Source of the DNA: CAZUVM01 sp964623885
GTDB taxonomy: Bacteria; Verrucomicrobiota; Verrucomicrobiia; Limisphaerales; UBA8199
DNA length: 23,383 nucleotides
Assembly (NCBI GenBank): GCA_964623885.1
Contig: CAZUVM010000031.1
Span: forward strand, 1-23,383
Direction: 5' to 3'
The position numbers and the translations under genes were made by a program. Each line of letters opens with the position of its first letter. Positions within the stretch are counted from its first letter, which is position 1. The notes below the pieces were generated by a model. The model did no database searches, had not been told where the DNA came from, and saw nothing but the letters and a program-made list of their open reading frames with translations. This document shows, piece after piece, positions 13,872 through 22,735 of the stretch.

Positions 13872-14807
13872 TCAGTGCGCCGGGTGTCCGGACAGCAACC
13901 CGTGAATGATGATGATGGCTCCGATTACAGGGAGCGGAATGAAAGCCATGCGAATGCGCTGCCCGCCGAAGTACTGGGTGAGCGTGGCCCCCATCTGGGC
14001 GCCAATGGCCGCGCCGGTGTGCATGACCAGAGCGATCAGAATATCCACGTTTCCCTTCAAAGCATGGGTGACGGTCCCGTAGCCGGCGGAAATAATGATC
14101 TCAAATAGATCTGTTCCCACCGCAATGTGCGTGGGGATCCCAAGCAAGTAAATCAAACAGGGCATCCGGATATAGCCCGCACCACCGCCGAGGAACCCGC
14201 TGAAGAAGCCCCCTACCAACGCGACCAGCACAATGGCCCAGACAGAGACCCGGTTGATACCTGAAACAGGCAAAGAAATGTGAGGCGGAATGCTCAGCGC
14301 GTGCACCCATCGCGCGATATGGGCCACCGCAGAATGATCGCGGCGCGAAGGGTGTTCACCCGGAGCCTTGCGACCGCGAGCCCTCGCCTGTCGTTGCACG
14401 CGCATGGTTTTAATGCTTTCCCACGTCATGAACCCGGAGATAGCTGCGAGGATCACCACAAAGGCAATGCCCACTGGCCAGTCGACCTCGTGGCGTTTTT
14501 TGAGGGCCTGGATGACTTGCGCGCCGGCCTCCACGCCGGCAATGGTCCCGAAGACCATGAATGCGCCCAGCTTGAAATCGATATTGCCCAGTGTGCGGTG
14601 CTTGCGGGCGGCAACAATCGATTTGCCAACGATGTGCGCCAGGTCGGTGCCGACCACGAAGTTCATCGGCACGCCTGCCGCGAACAAGGCCGGCCCGGCG
14701 AGAAAACTGCCGCCAACACCAAAGAAGCCGCCCAACAGGCCAACTACAAAGCCAACACCAATAAGATACAACGGGCTTAAGTGGACGCCGGCGATGGGGA
14801 AATTCAT
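13872..14807 (-). CDS. TauE/SafE-family membrane permease (putative anion/sulfite exporter)
   Basis: 311 residues with about eight hydrophobic helices in two related halves. The family repeat is visible as GLLGGFFGVGGSFLAGPALF...VGTDLAHIVGKS (N-half) and GGFFSGFLGGGAGYIRMPCL...VGTDLFEIIIS (C-half). A charged cytoplasmic loop (about 150-185, RVQRQARARGRKAPGEH) separates the halves. Known family members move sulfite, sulfoacetate or other small organosulfur anions; no substrate can be read from the sequence. Its ATG overlaps the stop of the upstream small membrane protein by 4 bp, and the tandem-Usp gene follows 51 bp downstream: a three-gene unit. Confidence 0.85.
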   Translation of the reverse strand: MNFPIAGVHLSPLYLIGVGFVVGLLGGFFGVGGSFLAGPALFAAGVPMNFVVGTDLAHIVGKSIVAARKHRTLGNIDFKLGAFMVFGTIAGVEAGAQVIQALKKRHEVDWPVGIAFVVILAAISGFMTWESIKTMRVQRQARARGRKAPGEHPSRRDHSAVAHIARWVHALSIPPHISLPVSGINRVSVWAIVLVALVGGFFSGFLGGGAGYIRMPCLIYLLGIPTHIAVGTDLFEIIISAGYGTVTHALKGNVDILIALVMHTGAAIGAQMGATLTQYFGGQRIRMAFIPLPVIGAIIIIHGLLSGHPAH

Positions 14808-15097
14808 CGTTCCTCCCGTGATGACTTGAACAAACTCAGCAGGAGTCGAGTGAGAATCTCTAACAGAAAGCCTTGCCCGATAATGAGGCCTAGAGCGATG
14901 GCCGCGTACAGCCTTCGATCGTGTTTAAATAAACCGTTCAGCCAGCCCCCCAAAAAATGCAGCACCAGGAAATAATAACCCGCGACCAAACCGGCATAGA
15001 TAATGACCTCACCGAGGTACGATTTGAGTGTCGTTTTAAGTTCCGGCTTCAACGGGCTTAACATCTCACATGTGGCCGGAATGTCACCCGGGGTCAA
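14804..15097 (-). CDS. Small two-helix membrane protein, unknown function
   Basis: 97 residues from the first ATG, or 86 if the internal ATG complementary to 15062-15064 (MLSPLKPELKTTL...) is used; neither has a decisive ribosome site. Two hydrophobic segments are clear: about 30-53 (VIIYAGLVAGYYFLVLHFL) and about 65-90 (LYAAIALGLIIGQGFLLEIL), with a charged loop FKHDRR and a basic/acidic tail SSREER. It resembles no family I can name. The 4-bp overlap with the TauE/SafE gene implies translational coupling, so an accessory subunit of that permease is plausible. Confidence 0.65.
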   Translation of the reverse strand: MTPGDIPATCEMLSPLKPELKTTLKSYLGEVIIYAGLVAGYYFLVLHFLGGWLNGLFKHDRRLYAAIALGLIIGQGFLLEILTRLLLSLFKSSREER

Positions 15098-15219
15098 ACC
15101 CCGGCAATTTTGGCCTTGACGCCGGCTGAACTTTTGTATTGGCCTTTCGCATAATCCTACGCGCGGGAGGCCCCTATGGGCGCAGCGTCGTCGGACAATA
15201 ACAACGTAAATCAGGACTT

Positions 15220-17380
15220 ATGAAAGGATTCCTCCTCACTTGTTTGGGCGTTTTGACGCTCGCCCCTGCCGCGATGGCGCAGGCGGATAGTTCAGATTCC
15301 GGCACTAGCAATGCCGCGCAAGTGGATTCCACGAGCGCGATCGTGCAGCTCGTGGGTGACCCGCTGAGCACCTACGCGGCAACAAAACCGCCACCCGGCA
15401 AGAAAATCGATTTCAACAGCAACACGGTGAAATCCTATCGTGCCCAGTTAGCTGCCGGTGTAAATGCATTCAAGTCCTGGCTCAAAGCTAACGCCCCACA
15501 AGCCAATGTCACCGGGAAGTTTGACATTGCGCTGAACGCGGTATCAGTGGATTTGAACGGCACGAGCCTGAGCACGATCCTGACCTGTCCTCAGGTGGTG
15601 AGCGCCCAGTACGAGACGGTTTTTATCCAGACACGAGCGATCCTGATTTGGGTTTGATCAACGCTATCGCGGCGTGGCAACTGGGCGGTGGTCCGGCCAA
15701 TGCCGGGACCGGGGTGAAAGTGGCGATCATTGATACGGGAATTGATATCAATCATCCCTGTTTCAGCGATACCGGATATCCGGCGACGCAGCAACTGGGG
15801 GATCATCGGTTCACGAATAACAAGGTGATTGCAGCCAAGGTGTTCAACAACCGGGCCGGCCGGCAAGGGTACACGCCGGAGGCGATTCAAGAACACGGCA
15901 CCCATGTGGCGGGAACGGTGGCCTGCGATTACAACACTCCGGCGGCGGTGCAAGGTGTGACGATTCCTTACGGCATTTCGGGTGTCGCGCCCCGCGCGTT
16001 GCTTGGCAATTACAACATCTTCCCCGGAACGTGCTGAATGCTCGGTCCGAAGATATTTTCCAGGCGCTGGAAGCAGCTTATCAAGATGGGTTTGACATTG
16101 CCAACATGAGCCTGGGTGGCGGCTACCATGGCGTGCAGGACCTGGATATGGCGGCGGTCGATCACTTGGACAGGGCGAACATGGTGGTAGCCGTGGCAGC
16201 GGGGAATAGTGGGCCGGGGAATTTTACGGTTGAGTCGCCAGGCGCGGCCGCGCGGGCGTTGACGGCGGGAGCCAGCACAGTACCTCATTACATTGGGACA
16301 GCTGTGACGGTCAATGGCCACACGTACGGCGCTGCGCCGGGAGAGTTCAACCTGGTCGCGGCGGATTTGACCGCACCTTTGGCCGTAGTGACCGATGGAA
16401 CGTCGGTTAGCCGGGCTTGTTCGGCTTTGCCGCCGGGGAGCTTGGCAGGGCAGATTGCATTGATTGTGCGCGGAAGTTGTTCGTTTTCGACCAAGATCCG
16501 CGATTGCCAGCAGGCAGGAGCGCTGGCGGTGCTGGTGATCAACAACGCGGTTGGTGATCCCATCATAATGGCCCAGGACGGCACGCCGGATCAACCCACG
16601 ATTCCGGCATACATGCTCAGCCTGAACGACGGCATTGCTATCCTGGGTGCCAACGGGATGCCAACGACGATTAGCGCGACACTGGGATATTTCCAGTCGG
16701 CGAACGCGGATATCATGGCGAGTTTCAGCGGCGTGGGACCGACGCTGGTGGACTTCCGGATCAAGCCAGACGTGGTGGCCCCCGGCGTGAGTGTGCTGAG
16801 CTCGATCCCGATTTCTTTTTGCGGCGGAGCGCCTTGTTTTGCGTTCTTCCAGGGAACCTCGATGGCGACACCGCACCTGGCCGGATCGGCTGCGGTAGTG
16901 AAATGGCTGCATCCCGACTGGTCGTCGGCGGAGATCCGGTCGGCCATAATTAATATGGCGAACGACGGCGTGCTGCGCAATTTCGCGAATGGCGCGCCGG
17001 AGCACGATGTGGATGTCGTGGGGGCAGGCCGCGAGGATCTTCTGGCCGCAGCGAATGCTACGGTGTCACTGGATCCGGTCAGCATCAGCTACGGCGGTGT
17101 GCCATACGGCTCTGGCCAGACGCAGCCGGTCACGGTGACGTTGAATAACCTGGGTACTTCAGCGGCGACCTATTCGCTGGCGACGAGCGGAGGCGACAGC
17201 AGCGTGGCTTTCGCGGTAATCCCGACAACGCTCACGGTGATGCCGGGACAATCGGCTAACATCAAGGTGATCATGTCTGCGGTTAAGGATGCCGCGATCG
17301 GTTTCCATCAAGGCAAACTGACGATTACCAGCGGCGGCATGGAAGTGGCGCACGCCAAGATCTTAACGACGATTAAATAG
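15220..17380 (+). pseudogene. Secreted subtilisin-family (S8) protease with propeptide and PA domain, split by two single-base frameshifts
   Basis: The start ATG at 15220 has AGGA 4 bp upstream. Frame 1 (15220 to about 15620) encodes a signal peptide (MKGFLLTCLGVLTLAPAAMA) and an I9-like propeptide ending CPQVVSAQYETVF. It breaks in the T5 run 15620-15624, where one more T gives ...VFYPDTSDPDLGLINA. Frame 2 (to about 16030) carries catalytic Asp (VAIIDTGID, 15732) and His (HGTHVAG, 15903). It ends NIFPGTC-stop, where one missing base after 16030 would give NIFPGTVLNARSEDI. Frame 3 (16031-17380) has the Asn of AAGNSGPG, a PA domain insert (about 16300-16660, GSCSFSTKIRDCQQAGALAV), catalytic Ser in GTSMATPHLAG (16859) and a C-terminal beta-sandwich (about 17070-17377). 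Repaired length is 720 residues. The whole catalytic set is present, so this was a working secreted endopeptidase gene; decay or sequencing error is undecided. Confidence 0.85.
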
Positions 17381-17406
17381 TCGTCCATAGATCACGCGAA
17401 CTGGAG

Positions 17407-17428
17407 GCGCCGGCAGCAATGCCGGCGC
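17407..17428. repeat. Dispersed GC-rich hairpin (GCGCCGGCA-gcaa-TGCCGGCGC)
   Basis: Perfect 9-bp arms (17407-17415, 17420-17428) with a GCAA loop, 26 bp after the protease stop codon. The arms match the hairpin at 5489-5507 almost exactly. TTCTCG rather than a T-run follows, so repeat DNA is a better reading than an intrinsic terminator. Confidence 0.6.
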
Positions 17429-17525
17429 TTCTCGTTTAAACTGCCAATACCGAAATGTCGTTCGTCTGCACAATGGACTGGCGTCATTCAGGAATCTTGC
17501 TGACCCTGTGGCACATCTATTCTGA

Positions 17526-18725
17526 ATGAACCCGAATACATCAAAAGTGCTCTTGGCAACGCTGGTAAGTGTGGGAATGCTCGTCTTGTTCCAGGCAGCG
17601 ATCGGCGCTCAACCTGCCTCTGAGAATTCCACTAACACTTCCGATCCCACCGCACGTGAGGGACGGTCTCGGAGATGGGGTTACCGGGAAGCCGGCGAAC
17701 CACTGGCCCTGGATTGGACGCACTTGCCGGATTCCGCCGATGCTGACGCCCTCATTCAGTCTTTCAATCGGGTGTTTTACGTGCAGACAAATAACGGCGG
17801 TTATTTTCGAGCGAGCACTCGTTCGAATCAGCCGGCCGATTTCTGGAAGTTCGCGGAGGAAATCGAAATGGTGATTGATATTTGCGAACGCACACACAGC
17901 GCCGCCTCGAGCAATCAAGTCGTGCAGCTCATCAACGGATTCAACGGCATTTACGGCGTCGGCTGGACGAACAACGTCTACAATGACGATGTGATGTGGA
18001 TCTGCATCGCCAATTTGCGCGGCTATCAGTTGACCGGCATAACGGCCTGGCGCGATAACGCCCGGCGCAATTTCGACGCCATCTATGCGCGAGCCTGGGA
18101 CACCAACTTTTCGGGCGGCGGCCTTTTTTGGAAAACGGAAAACCGCAGCAAGAACACCTGCGTCAACGCGCCGGCGGCGATTGCCGCCTGCCTGCTATGG
18201 AAGAGCTGTGGAGACACGGTATACCGCGACAAAGCCAATGCCATTATTGACTGGGTCAAAGCAGTCCTGTCGGACGGTCAGGGCTGCATTTACGATAATA
18301 TCCGAACCAATGGGGCGGTCAGTCAAACCTCACTGACATATAACCAGGGGACATTTATTGGTGCGTGTAACTTGCTGGGACGTACCAAAGATGCGGCGCA
18401 GGCGGCAGATTACGTGATGCGCAATCAGGGTGCTGAAGTGAATGGCTTTCGTATCTTGCCGCCGTATCGGACCCGTGGTGATCTCGCCGGATTTCACGGG
18501 ATATTTCTCCGCTGGATGACGCGCTACATGGAGGATCACCAATTGGGAAAAACGTATTTCCCGTGGTTGCAGGCCAATGCCCTTTGCGCCTGGAGCGCTC
18601 GGCGGACGGCGGATGGTTTATCCTGGTGCAATTGGATGTACAAGACGCCGAGCGATGCCAGCTTCGATTTGCCTTCATGGGCTTGCAGCTCTTCGGTCGT
18701 GGCGTTGAACGCCGTCTCAAAATAA
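17526..18725 (+). CDS. Secreted GH76-like glycoside hydrolase (alpha-mannanase family)
   Basis: 399 residues with an N-terminal signal peptide (VLLATLVSVGMLVLFQAAIG, cleavage about residue 28) and a Ser/Thr-rich linker before the catalytic domain. The domain has the alpha6/alpha6-barrel look of GH76: YNDDVMWICIANLRGYQLTG with the adjacent catalytic-type pair D154-D155, GGGLFWKTENRSKNTCVNAP, AAIAACLLWK, LTYNQGTFIGACNLLG and LRWMTRYM. GH76 enzymes cut alpha-1,6-mannan backbones; related sequences also sit in uncharacterised groups, so the substrate remains open. The start lies 145 bp after the protease; no clear Shine-Dalgarno is seen. Its stop is 12 bp from that of the convergent EamA gene. 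Confidence 0.8.
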   Translation: MNPNTSKVLLATLVSVGMLVLFQAAIGAQPASENSTNTSDPTAREGRSRRWGYREAGEPLALDWTHLPDSADADALIQSFNRVFYVQTNNGGYFRASTRSNQPADFWKFAEEIEMVIDICERTHSAASSNQVVQLINGFNGIYGVGWTNNVYNDDVMWICIANLRGYQLTGITAWRDNARRNFDAIYARAWDTNFSGGGLFWKTENRSKNTCVNAPAAIAACLLWKSCGDTVYRDKANAIIDWVKAVLSDGQGCIYDNIRTNGAVSQTSLTYNQGTFIGACNLLGRTKDAAQAADYVMRNQGAEVNGFRILPPYRTRGDLAGFHGIFLRWMTRYMEDHQLGKTYFPWLQANALCAWSARRTADGLSWCNWMYKTPSDASFDLPSWACSSSVVALNAVSK

Positions 18726-18737
18726 GAACAGCCGAAT

Positions 18738-19658
18738 TCAGCGCGAGAGCACTAATCCGATAACGCCCGCGACCGCAATCGCGCCGCCCATTAATGAATG
18801 CGGTGTGGGCCTTTCCCCTTCGAGTACGAACGCAAACGGGATGACGACAATTGGGGTCATGGCAATAATTGCCAGGACGATTCCGGTCGGAGTTGTTTCC
18901 AGAGCCCACTGCATAAGGCTCACCCCGAGTGTTTGACCGGCAAAACCGTTAATAAGAACCCAGGGCCATACACCATGCCATTTGTGCTTCGCCGCAGCGG
19001 ATACGAACTCAGGCGCCGCTTGTGCTTGGAGGCGAAGCATTCGCCGTTTCGCAACCAGCAAGCTGATAGCGGAAATGAGAAGTCCGCCGAGTATGCGTTG
19101 GAACGCGGCATTGCCCCCATCGATAGGTTCGTGGAAAGCGTGCGAGACGCTGTATGCTTTGCGGCTCAGGACGGCTCCCCAGGCGCCGCCGGCAGCACCC
19201 AACAGGCTGAACAGGACGCCGGTGAGCCAGACGCGACGCTCAATTTTGACATGTTCGCCGGGTATTAAGGCTAACCCAACGCCGACGAGCACAATCAGGC
19301 CGCAAACAATTTGAGCTGTGTGCAAAGCCGTCCCGAGCCAGAGCCATTCAACCAATGCTCCTATGGGCGCCGTCAGACACTGGATTAAAAGAAGGGAAAG
19401 ACGCGAGCCGAGACGTGGCAATGTCTGGAACAGGCCCATGTCGCCGAAGCCGATGCCCACAATGCCGCTGAGCAGAAACAACGGGAACGCCGCGCCACGG
19501 AGACCGATTCCAAAACGAAAAGACCAGATACCCAGGCAAATCACGGCCACGACTAATCGCCAGAAGTTGGCTTCCGTGCCACCGATCAGCCGGGCTGAAC
19601 GGTGCCCGCAAACCACTGATAGTGAAAAAAGGCACGTGCACAATAGGGCTGCGAACAT
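18738..19658 (-). CDS. EamA/DMT-superfamily transporter
   Basis: 306 residues and about ten hydrophobic helices arranged as two EamA halves. The first contains EANFWRLVVAVICLGIW, IGFGDMGLFQTLPRLGSRLS and TAPIGALVEWLWLG; the second contains LFSLLGAAGGAWGAVLSRKA, GQTLGVSLMQWALETTPTGI, MTPIVVIPFAFVLEGERPTP and GGAIAVAGVIGLVLSR. These are typical inner-membrane drug/metabolite exporters; the substrate is not predictable. A hydrophilic loop of about 40 residues (around 200-235) separates helices in the second half. It lies 85 bp downstream of the GltD-type gene on the same strand. Confidence 0.88.
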   Translation of the reverse strand: MFAALLCTCLFSLSVVCGHRSARLIGGTEANFWRLVVAVICLGIWSFRFGIGLRGAAFPLFLLSGIVGIGFGDMGLFQTLPRLGSRLSLLLIQCLTAPIGALVEWLWLGTALHTAQIVCGLIVLVGVGLALIPGEHVKIERRVWLTGVLFSLLGAAGGAWGAVLSRKAYSVSHAFHEPIDGGNAAFQRILGGLLISAISLLVAKRRMLRLQAQAAPEFVSAAAKHKWHGVWPWVLINGFAGQTLGVSLMQWALETTPTGIVLAIIAMTPIVVIPFAFVLEGERPTPHSLMGGAIAVAGVIGLVLSR

Positions 19659-19743
19659 CGGGAAACGTTAATGACGAGGGCTGGAGCAGTCCAGATCCGG
19701 TCAGCAGCGATCAGAAGCAGGGAACGGCAACGGATTTGAAGAA

Positions 19744-21177
19744 TCAGGCAACCGCGGATCGCGGACGGGCCGAAAGATACTTGTGAATCTGGTCGGCGGC
19801 CTTCCGGGCATCCCGGACTGCGTGCAGGATTAGGCTGGGACCATGTACAATATCGCCACCGGCAAAGACTCCCGGAACACTTGTCATTTGGTTTTCATCG
19901 ACGGTGATTCCACCCCAATCATTCATCGCGACGTCTTTGAAATCTTCGGTGCGAGGACAAGGGATCGGTGCGAATCCGAGCGCAGGAATGACGAGGTCAG
20001 CCTCCAGTGTGAATTCCGTCCCGGGCAGGGTCTGGAACGGATAACGCGCGTTGCCTTCGACAGTGCGGAGTTCAGTGCGCACCAACCTCACGGCTCTGAC
20101 CGAACCGCGTTCGTCACCCAGCACCGCCACAGGTGCGGCTTTAAAGAGGAACCGCGCTCCTTCTTCGAGGGCATTCTCGAACTCGTGTCGTCCGCAGGGC
20201 ATCTGCGCTTCGCCGCGACGATACACACAAGTCGTTTCAGCAGCGCCGTAGCGAATCGCAGCGCGGAGGCAATCCATGGCAGTATCGCCCGCGCCCAGGA
20301 CGACTACTTTCTTTCCCGCAACCTCAATCCTGGGTAAATCAAGCGGGATAGGGGTGGTCTTCTGAAGCAGGAATGGCAGCGCTCCAACCACGCCCTTTAG
20401 GTCGGCGCCAGGAATGTCGAGCGGTTGCGCTTTGCGCGAATCAAATCCGAGAAAAACAGCGTCGAAGTCCGCCCGCAACTGTCCCAACGTGAGGCCCTGC
20501 CACAGATTAACTCCCAGACGGAAGGTCACGCCTTGTTTTTTGAGCACATCGAGACGGCGTTGAAGAACCGAACGGTCCAGCTTGAAAGCGGGAACGCCGT
20601 TTACCAACAAGCCGCCGGGGATGAGAGCGGAATCAAAAACTGTAACGGAGTCGCCTTTCCGGGCCAGCATCTCGGCCGCGGCAAGCGCGCCCGGGCCTGA
20701 GCCAACTACCGCGACTTTCAGTCCATTGGGCGGTGCCGTGCAGGCATTGATCGCGCCATGAGCAAAAGCATATTCGACCAGGAACTGCTCGAGCGCCTGG
20801 ATTGCGACTGGTTCAGAAATCGATTCGAGAAGACACGCGCCCTCGCACAGATGATCGCTGGGGCACACGCGCGCGCAGATCTCGGCCATATTGGTAACTG
20901 AACCAAGAACGGCAGCCGCTTCGAGGAAGCGGCCTTCGGCGGTAAGCTGCATCCACTGCGGGATGGGATTGCAGAGCGGACAACCTGCGACGCAACTCGG
21001 GTTAGGGCACTGGATGCAGCGGCTGGCTTGCTCGCGAGCGGTGGCTTCGTCATATAGGCCGTAGATCTCCAGGAAATCGGCGGCGCGTTCGGGCGCGGAA
21101 CGTTTGGGGAGGCCATTTTGGGCCAACTCGCGCCAGGCGTATTTGGAATTAAGATTCGGCGAGGTCGCGTTACTCAT
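19744..21177 (-). CDS. gltD: GltD-type NAD(P)H-dependent flavoprotein (glutamate synthase small subunit family)
   Basis: 477 residues, close to bacterial GltD (about 470). The N-terminal domain has two four-Cys groups for low-potential [4Fe-4S] clusters: C54-C57-C62-C66 (CIQCPNPSCVAGCPLC) and C101-C105-C111-C115. Next come the FAD-binding VVGSGPGALAAAEMLARKG (about 156-174), GGLLVNGVPAFKL, the NAD(P)H-binding VVVLGAGDTAMDC (about 288-300) and the C-terminal FAD motif VPGVFAGGDIVHGPSLILHA. Canonical GltD feeds electrons from NADPH to GltB for glutamate synthesis, but no gltB is in the window. The gene sits 43 bp downstream of nuoN, apparently in the nuo transcript. It could instead be a GltD-like oxidoreductase (NfnB/SudA type) tied to electron transfer, so the symbol is provisional. 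Confidence 0.8.
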   Translation of the reverse strand: MSNATSPNLNSKYAWRELAQNGLPKRSAPERAADFLEIYGLYDEATAREQASRCIQCPNPSCVAGCPLCNPIPQWMQLTAEGRFLEAAAVLGSVTNMAEICARVCPSDHLCEGACLLESISEPVAIQALEQFLVEYAFAHGAINACTAPPNGLKVAVVGSGPGALAAAEMLARKGDSVTVFDSALIPGGLLVNGVPAFKLDRSVLQRRLDVLKKQGVTFRLGVNLWQGLTLGQLRADFDAVFLGFDSRKAQPLDIPGADLKGVVGALPFLLQKTTPIPLDLPRIEVAGKKVVVLGAGDTAMDCLRAAIRYGAAETTCVYRRGEAQMPCGRHEFENALEEGARFLFKAAPVAVLGDERGSVRAVRLVRTELRTVEGNARYPFQTLPGTEFTLEADLVIPALGFAPIPCPRTEDFKDVAMNDWGGITVDENQMTSVPGVFAGGDIVHGPSLILHAVRDARKAADQIHKYLSARPRSAVA

Positions 21178-21220
21178 AGTTTGTGGCGCCTGCCTCGTAT
21201 CGAGCCGCGGAGCAGGTTAG

Positions 21221-22735
21221 TTAGTTTCGTGTTCTAATCAGCACAGACAAATCGCGAGTCGTTCCAGGTGTGCCAGGGGCTGTGTCATTGCCGGAAGTAG
21301 CGGACATTGAGGCCGCCGGCGCAAGGTTAGCCCTGGCGATTGAGGTCGAGATCGTGCTAAGAACGCGCGCCGGGGCCACACCCAGGGCCAAAATGCCAAC
21401 CATAAGGAGCACGCAAAGGGCGCGGGTAGGCCAGTCCAGGTGAATCGGAGGCAGATCGCCTGGATCGCGGAACCATGCCTCGCGGATGACACCGAGATAG
21501 TAGTAAATCGCAATGGCAGCGTTGATAACGGCGATGATCACCAATGCCGTATGCCCTGTTCCCCAGGCGGCCATCAGCAAAGTGAGCTTGCCCATGAAGC
21601 CGACGAAAGGCGGCATGCCCGCCAAAGCAAACACGCCCACTGCCAAGGTAAGCGCAAGGAGCGGTGAGCGACGATGCAATCCCGCCAGTTCCGCAATGCC
21701 GACGTTAGTCCCGTCGCGCGAAACTTTGCAGATCACCACGAAGCACGCCAAGACCATCAGCAAGTAGCCGACGATATAATACAGGGCGGCGGAGTACCCA
21801 AGCTGATCGAGTGCCACCAGGCCGATCACAGCGTAACCGGCATGGGCTATACCTGAGAATCCCAGCAACCGTTTGAAATCCTTCTGCAGCAGGGCAATCA
21901 GGTTGCCGTAAAACATCGAGCCGCCCGCCAACAGAGCCAGGAGCAGCGCCAATGAATGGTTATCGGGCGCGGCCAGAGATACCAGGCGAACAAGCACAGC
22001 GATGCCGCCGAGCTTGGGCAGTGATGCCACCAGGCCCGCGGTCTCATTAGCGGCACCCTGATAGACGTCCGGCGTCCAAAAATGGAAAGGGAAGATCGCC
22101 AGCTTGTAATAGAAGCCGCATAACGCCATAGCCAAGCCAATGATGGCTAAAGGCGTGTGCATGACTGGCTGAAAACGCGGGAGCAATTCGGCAAGCGATG
22201 TCGTCCCGGTCAAGCCGAACAGATAGCTCATGCCGAAAAACATGATGCCGTTGGCAGCGACACCGAACATCACGTATTTGATTGCGGATTCCATTTGGCT
22301 GCGCTGCCCTTCGCGCTCACGGCGCATAGGCACCATCAGGTAAAGCGGAAACGCGGACACTTCGAGCGCTACGACCAGCGTGATCAGGTCGACACTGCTC
22401 ACGAGCATCATGAGGCCGGACACACTGATAGTGAGCAGCAGGTAGTATTCAGGCTTAACCTCTTCGCGGATGTCCGATAATTGGCCGCTGAGTAAGAGAA
22501 TCAAAGTGAACCCGCCGGCAAATACTAGCTTAAGCACTTGCGAGAACAGGTCCACCCGGTAGGCACCGTAAAAGAGAGTCGACTCCTGGCCAAGGGAGAG
22601 CAACGCAGTCGCTACGGCAGCCAGCGACGTAGCGAGGGCAACGGAACGCGCAGTCCGGGCCCGATTCTCGCCCAGCGTAACGAGGAATACAACCAGGGCA
22701 CCGACGAGCAGAATAGTTTCGGGGAGGAAGCTCAT
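21221..22735 (-). CDS. nuoN: NADH-quinone oxidoreductase subunit N
   Basis: 504 residues (E. coli NuoN 485) with about 14 hydrophobic helices and the proton-channel antiporter-fold signature. Visible landmarks: LITLVVALEVSAFPLYLMV, YYKLAIFPFHFWTPDVYQGA, LPKLGGIAVLVRL, LLQKDFKRLLGFSGIAHAGY, LAGMPPFVGFMGKLTLL and YYYLGVIREAW. It is an inner-membrane proton-pumping subunit of complex I. A hydrophilic tail of about 45 residues after the last helix (ANLAPAASMSATSG...) is not typical. Its ATG overlaps the nuoM stop by 4 bp, the usual order at the end of nuo operons. Confidence 0.95.
   Translation of the reverse strand: MSFLPETILLVGALVVFLVTLGENRARTARSVALATSLAAVATALLSLGQESTLFYGAYRVDLFSQVLKLVFAGGFTLILLLSGQLSDIREEVKPEYYLLLTISVSGLMMLVSSVDLITLVVALEVSAFPLYLMVPMRREREGQRSQMESAIKYVMFGVAANGIMFFGMSYLFGLTGTTSLAELLPRFQPVMHTPLAIIGLAMALCGFYYKLAIFPFHFWTPDVYQGAANETAGLVASLPKLGGIAVLVRLVSLAAPDNHSLALLLALLAGGSMFYGNLIALLQKDFKRLLGFSGIAHAGYAVIGLVALDQLGYSAALYYIVGYLLMVLACFVVICKVSRDGTNVGIAELAGLHRRSPLLALTLAVGVFALAGMPPFVGFMGKLTLLMAAWGTGHTALVIIAVINAAIAIYYYLGVIREAWFRDPGDLPPIHLDWPTRALCVLLMVGILALGVAPARVLSTISTSIARANLAPAASMSATSGNDTAPGTPGTTRDLSVLIRTRN

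Noticed and set aside
16010..17005. Open frame of 331 codons antisense to the subtilase
   Set aside because: Composition is Arg/His-rich with no recognisable motif, while the opposite strand carries the catalytic Ser and PA domain.
17407..17428. Rho-independent terminator after the protease
   Set aside because: The stem is strong but is followed by TTCTCG rather than a T-tract, and nearly the same hairpin occurs elsewhere as a repeat.
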